A DNA stretch of 6,920 nucleotides from Scatosoma sp045128055 (GTDB lineage Bacteria > Bacillota > Clostridia > Christensenellales > Borkfalkiaceae), in the NCBI GenBank assembly GCA_045128055.1, contig JBGVRC010000116.1:1-6920 (forward strand). Direction: 5' to 3'. Made by a program: the position numbers and the translations under genes. Under the pieces are notes generated by a model, which was not told where the DNA came from, ran no database searches, and saw nothing but the letters and a program-made list of their open reading frames with translations. The first letter of the stretch is position 1. Every line of letters begins with the position of its first letter. Below, in pieces: positions 4,484-6,920 of this stretch.

Positions 4484-5428
4484 ATGATAACTCACGGCAA
4501 TGAAATCAAGTTGTTTTCCGGTAACTCCAACCGCAAGCTTGCAGAAGCGATTGCGAAAAAGCTCAATACCGAGCTTGGCGAAATCGAAGTTACTTCGTTT
4601 TCCGACGGTGAAATTAACGTACATATCGCAGAAACGGTACGTGGTCGGGATTTGTTTATAATCCAGTCCACCTGTGCGCCCGTCAACAACAACCTTATGG
4701 AACTTTTGATTATGATCGACGCGGCAAAACGTGCGTCCGCAGGTCGTATCACGGCGGTTATCCCTTACTTTGGGTATGCTCGCCAAGACAGAAAGGCGCG
4801 CTCGCGCGATCCCATCACGGCAAAGCTCGTTGCAAACCTTATCACCGCAGCGGGGGCTGATCGTGTTTTGACGATGGATTTGCACGCAGACCAAATCCAA
4901 GGTTTCTTTGATATCCCCGTGGATAACCTTCTTGGCGGTCCTACGCTTTATAATCATTTTGCAAAACAAGGCAACATCGAAGTGGTTGTCGCTCCCGACC
5001 TTGGTAGCGTTAAGCGTTCGAGAAAGGTTGCCGAAAAATTCGGCGTACCCCTTGCGATTATCGACAAGCGCCGTCCCAAAGCAAACGTAATGGAAGTTAT
5101 GAGCATTATCGGTGATGTCAAGGGCAAGAGATGTCTTATGATCGACGATATGATCGATACGGCGGGTACGCTTTGCCAAGGCGCGCAAGCAATCAAGGAC
5201 GCAGGCGCAACGGAAGTGTACGCAGGCTGTACGCACGCTGTTTTAAGCGGCCCTGCTGTGGAAAGATTAAAAAATTCCGCAATTACCAAGCTTGTTATGC
5301 TCGATACCATCGATTTGGCGGACGAGAAGAAAATCGACAAGTTTGAAGTGTTGTCCGTAGCGGACATCTTTGCATCGGCTATCGAAAACGTATATCTTGA
5401 TAGACCTATGTCTAAATTATACGACTAA
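4484..5428 (+). CDS. prs: Ribose-phosphate pyrophosphokinase (PRPP synthetase)
   Basis: Transfers pyrophosphate from ATP to ribose 5-phosphate to make PRPP for purine, pyrimidine, NAD, His and Trp synthesis. At 314 residues it has normal class I length and two phosphoribosyltransferase-fold domains. Visible motifs: KLFSGNSN (9-16); FSDGEINVHI (39-48); YFGYARQDRKARSRDPITAK (95-114), part of the ATP-binding and dimer region; MDLHADQIQGFFDIPVDNL (131-149) with the Mg-linked His134; the flexible-loop basic cluster DKRRPKAN (194-201); and the PRPP/ribose-phosphate loop IDDMIDTAGTL (220-230). The block usually reading PDxGGxxRAR is PDLGSVKRSR (171-180), a mild variant. The ATG at 4484 follows AAGGATGG (4470-4477) at good spacing. 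It has its own promoter, a long structured leader and a terminator, so it is probably monocistronic or only partly read through into pth. Confidence 0.97.
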   Translation: MITHGNEIKLFSGNSNRKLAEAIAKKLNTELGEIEVTSFSDGEINVHIAETVRGRDLFIIQSTCAPVNNNLMELLIMIDAAKRASAGRITAVIPYFGYARQDRKARSRDPITAKLVANLITAAGADRVLTMDLHADQIQGFFDIPVDNLLGGPTLYNHFAKQGNIEVVVAPDLGSVKRSRKVAEKFGVPLAIIDKRRPKANVMEVMSIIGDVKGKRCLMIDDMIDTAGTLCQGAQAIKDAGATEVYAGCTHAVLSGPAVERLKNSAITKLVMLDTIDLADEKKIDKFEVLSVADIFASAIENVYLDRPMSKLYD

Positions 5429-5434
5429 AAACGT

Positions 5435-5467
5435 AGCGCCGCCGAAGAAAACAGGCGGCGCTTTCTT
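5435..5467 (+). terminator. Rho-independent terminator of prs
   Basis: A perfect 9-bp GC-rich stem, AGCGCCGCC (5435-5443) with GGCGGCGCT (5454-5462), has a 10-nt A-rich loop and is followed by TTTCTT. It starts 7 nt after the prs stop. On the opposite strand the stem is followed shortly by five T (complement of 5427-5431), so it could work both ways, though no minus-strand gene was found. The interrupted T tract suggests some read-through into pth. Confidence 0.82.
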
Positions 5468-5494
5468 CATTAAATACAAGGAAAATAGACAATT

Positions 5495-6055
5495 ATGTAT
5501 CTTATCGTTGGGCTTGGAAATCCCGATAAAAAATATGAAAAAACCTTTCATAATATGGGCTATATCGCCGTAGGCGACGCCGCGGAAGCTTTGGGGACAA
5601 AGTTTAAAAAGAAAGAATGTGAAGCGTCGGTTGCCGAAGCGTTTGTCAGCGGGGAAAAGGTGATTCTCGCCCGTCCTTTGACGTATATGAACAACTCCGG
5701 CAGGGCGGTTAAACAGCTTATGTCGAAATATAAAATTGACGAAAGCCAGCTTATCGTTATTTACGACGATTACGATTTGCCCAAAGGCAAAGTCCGTATT
5801 CGCGCAGGCGGAAGCGCCGGCACGCATAACGGTATGCGTAGCATAATCGGGGAAACGGGCTTGCAGCATTTTGCTCGTATCCGCATCGGTATTCGCGATG
5901 AAAACGTGGATATTCCCATTATCAATTACGTACTTGCGGAAGTAAGAAAGGAAGATTACGAGCTGTTCGGCGAAGCTTGCCACAAAGCAGGCGAAGCGGC
6001 GGCGGAATTTGCCCGCGGCTTGGATATCGAAAAGGTAATGTGTAAGTTTAATTAG
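5495..6055 (+). CDS. pth: Peptidyl-tRNA hydrolase
   Basis: Releases tRNA from peptidyl-tRNA that drops off the ribosome; an essential cytoplasmic esterase (SpoVC in B. subtilis). It has 186 residues, normal length. Motifs in order: GLGNPDKKYEKTFHNMG (6-22) with Asn9 and catalytic His19; RPLTYMNNSG (60-69) with the substrate-contacting Met-Asn; YDDYDLPKG (90-98), where Asp92 matches the Asp that orients the catalytic His; GGSAGTHNGMRSI (105-117), with Asn112 equal to E. coli Asn114; and FARIRIGI (126-133). Most homologues read GGHNG where this has GTHNG (Thr110). AAGGA at 5478-5482 precedes the ATG by 12 nt. No separate strong promoter is evident between the prs terminator and this gene. Confidence 0.96.
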   Translation: MYLIVGLGNPDKKYEKTFHNMGYIAVGDAAEALGTKFKKKECEASVAEAFVSGEKVILARPLTYMNNSGRAVKQLMSKYKIDESQLIVIYDDYDLPKGKVRIRAGGSAGTHNGMRSIIGETGLQHFARIRIGIRDENVDIPIINYVLAEVRKEDYELFGEACHKAGEAAAEFARGLDIEKVMCKFN

Positions 6056-6168
6056 CATCTTAAAGTTGCATCTAATTCGTGTATCATTTACTCGTTTTTG
6101 AAGTTTGTTCTGCGTTAGGATAGCGGATAAAACGAAAATAATGGTCATTGCCCCTAAACAGGTGTTTT
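6056..6168. other. Intergenic gap where fin would lie in Bacillus
   Basis: This 113-bp gap between pth and mfd contains no gene, clear hairpin or strong promoter. Weak elements only: TATCAT (6082-6087) with a poor -35, TTAAAG (6060-6065), at 16 bp. In B. subtilis the sigma-F inhibitor gene fin sits here; there is no room for it and no remnant was recognised. Confidence 0.5.
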
Positions 6169-6920
6169 ATGAAACGCAATTTTTTCACGTTTGACGAAAT
6201 CGGCGGGAACTATCCCGCTTATGCGGAAGATGTCCGCCGTGGCGCGCCCACGGCGGTTTTCGGCGTTTCCGACTCTTTAAAATACCTTTTGGCGGGTTTG
6301 ACGGAATTTCCCGTCGTTTACGTAACGGCGGACACTTTGTCTGCGCAAAAGGCGGCGGACAATATAGCGGCGCTCACGGGAAAACGTACGGCGGTTTTAG
6401 CGGCGAAGGACGAAGTGCTGCTCTATCGAAAAGCTCTCTCAAAAGACTCGCTTTTCAAGCGTTTAAACGGCATTTTCGAATTGCAAAACGGAGCGGACGT
6501 CGTGACGGCGGAAATTGACGCATTGTTGCAGCTTTTTCCGAAAACAGTTCCCGCAATCACCTTTGAAGAAGGGGAAGATTTCGATTTTTCTCTTTTGGCT
6601 TCCACTTTGACGGATATGGGGTATATTCGCTCGTTCGAAGTGGAAACGCGGGGGGTATTCGCGCTTCGCGGGGATATTTTAGAAATTTATCCCGTTACGG
6701 GTAATCCCGTCCGCATTGACTTTTTCGGGGATACGGTGGAAAAAATCAAGCCCTTTGATATCGTAACGGGGGATAGACTGCCCAGCGTAAAGCAAGTCAC
6801 GATTTTGGCTGCTACGGACGTAGTCGTATCGGAAGAAGAGAAGCCCGTTTTGCGGGAAAAATTAGAAAAGGAAATAAAAACATTCACCACGTCGGAAAGC
6901 TATGCACGCGCGGGCGCAAT
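6169..6920 (+). CDS. mfd: Transcription-repair coupling factor Mfd, N-terminal part (cut by window end)
   Basis: The frame is open for 250 codons to the window edge with no stop. Mfd displaces RNA polymerase stalled at DNA lesions and recruits UvrA; the full protein is usually about 1,150 residues, so about a fifth is visible. What is seen is the N-terminal UvrB-like region: a degenerate nucleotide-binding fold near 28-85 (TAVFGVSDSLKYLLAGL, then VVYVTADTLSAQKAADN), followed by the signature VETRGVFALRGDILEIYPVT (158-177) and PVRIDFFGDTVEKIKPFD (180-197). UvrB shares this last block, but the missing Walker A here and the position after pth favour Mfd. AGGTG (6160-6164) lies just 4 nt before the ATG, a rather short spacing; TTG at 6148 is the only other in-frame start before a stop at 6139-6141. 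The RNA-polymerase-binding, translocase and C-terminal domains lie outside the window. Confidence 0.92.
   Translation, partial: MKRNFFTFDEIGGNYPAYAEDVRRGAPTAVFGVSDSLKYLLAGLTEFPVVYVTADTLSAQKAADNIAALTGKRTAVLAAKDEVLLYRKALSKDSLFKRLNGIFELQNGADVVTAEIDALLQLFPKTVPAITFEEGEDFDFSLLASTLTDMGYIRSFEVETRGVFALRGDILEIYPVTGNPVRIDFFGDTVEKIKPFDIVTGDRLPSVKQVTILAATDVVVSEEEKPVLREKLEKEIKTFTTSESYARAGA

Noticed and set aside
4478..5236. Long minus-strand open frame antisense to prs (252 codons)
   Set aside because: It is a shadow of prs. Its translation is rich in Arg, His and Cys with no recognisable domain, and it covers the conserved prs coding sequence.
6060..6133. Promoter for mfd
   Set aside because: Candidate hexamers (TTAAAG with TATCAT; TTGTTC with TAAAAC) match consensus poorly at -35 or -10; not strong enough to call beside the clear promoters at 1495 and 4304.
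5417..6148. Long minus-strand open frame antisense to pth (243 codons)
   Set aside because: It is the complement of a clear pth gene and shows no domain or plausible RBS; codon structure follows pth.
6141..6194. 17-codon ATG frame overlapping the start of mfd
   Set aside because: No Shine-Dalgarno, no recognisable peptide, and it overlaps the well-supported mfd start in another frame.

Overview
The window comes from an endospore-forming, low-to-moderate-GC Firmicute, most likely an uncultured member of the Clostridia. This rests on the spoIIA sporulation operon (SpoIIAA, SpoIIAB, sigma F), a Firmicute-type RlmH, a peptidoglycan-type M14 peptidase and the prs-pth-mfd gene order. Two genes that lie within this order in Bacillus subtilis are missing: ctc between prs and pth, and fin between pth and mfd. 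The genus cannot be named from sequence alone. Every gene found is on the + strand.

Layout: (1) 2-1441 holds the 3' two thirds of spoIIAA, then spoIIAB and sigF, tightly packed and translationally coupled, closed by a hairpin at 1441-1493. (2) 1495-1522 is a strong extended -10 promoter placed so close to the next ATG that the message is probably leaderless. It drives a CPBP-family membrane protease, rlmH, an M14 peptidase and tadA (1529-4293), packed like an operon. (3) 4294-4483 is the main non-coding region. It holds a near-consensus sigma-A promoter, a 13-bp palindrome at the predicted transcription start, and a leader of about 145 nt that can form three hairpins and contains a 22-codon basic open frame. 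This region precedes prs. (4) prs (4484-5428) ends in a clean 9-bp hairpin terminator, followed by pth (5495-6055) and the first 250 codons of mfd (6169 to the window end).

How the genes fit together: SpoIIAA, SpoIIAB and sigma F form the partner switch that activates the first forespore sigma factor. The M14 peptidase lacks the Arg used by true carboxypeptidases and resembles gamma-D-glutamyl-DAP peptidases, so a role in peptidoglycan turnover, possibly sporulation-linked, is plausible. RlmH, TadA and Pth all serve translation (23S rRNA methylation, tRNA-Arg wobble inosine, peptidyl-tRNA recycling). Prs makes PRPP for nucleotide, His and Trp synthesis. Mfd couples stalled transcription to DNA repair.

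The best candidate for something undescribed is the structured prs leader. No CRISPR array, insertion sequence, tRNA, rRNA or phage gene was seen.
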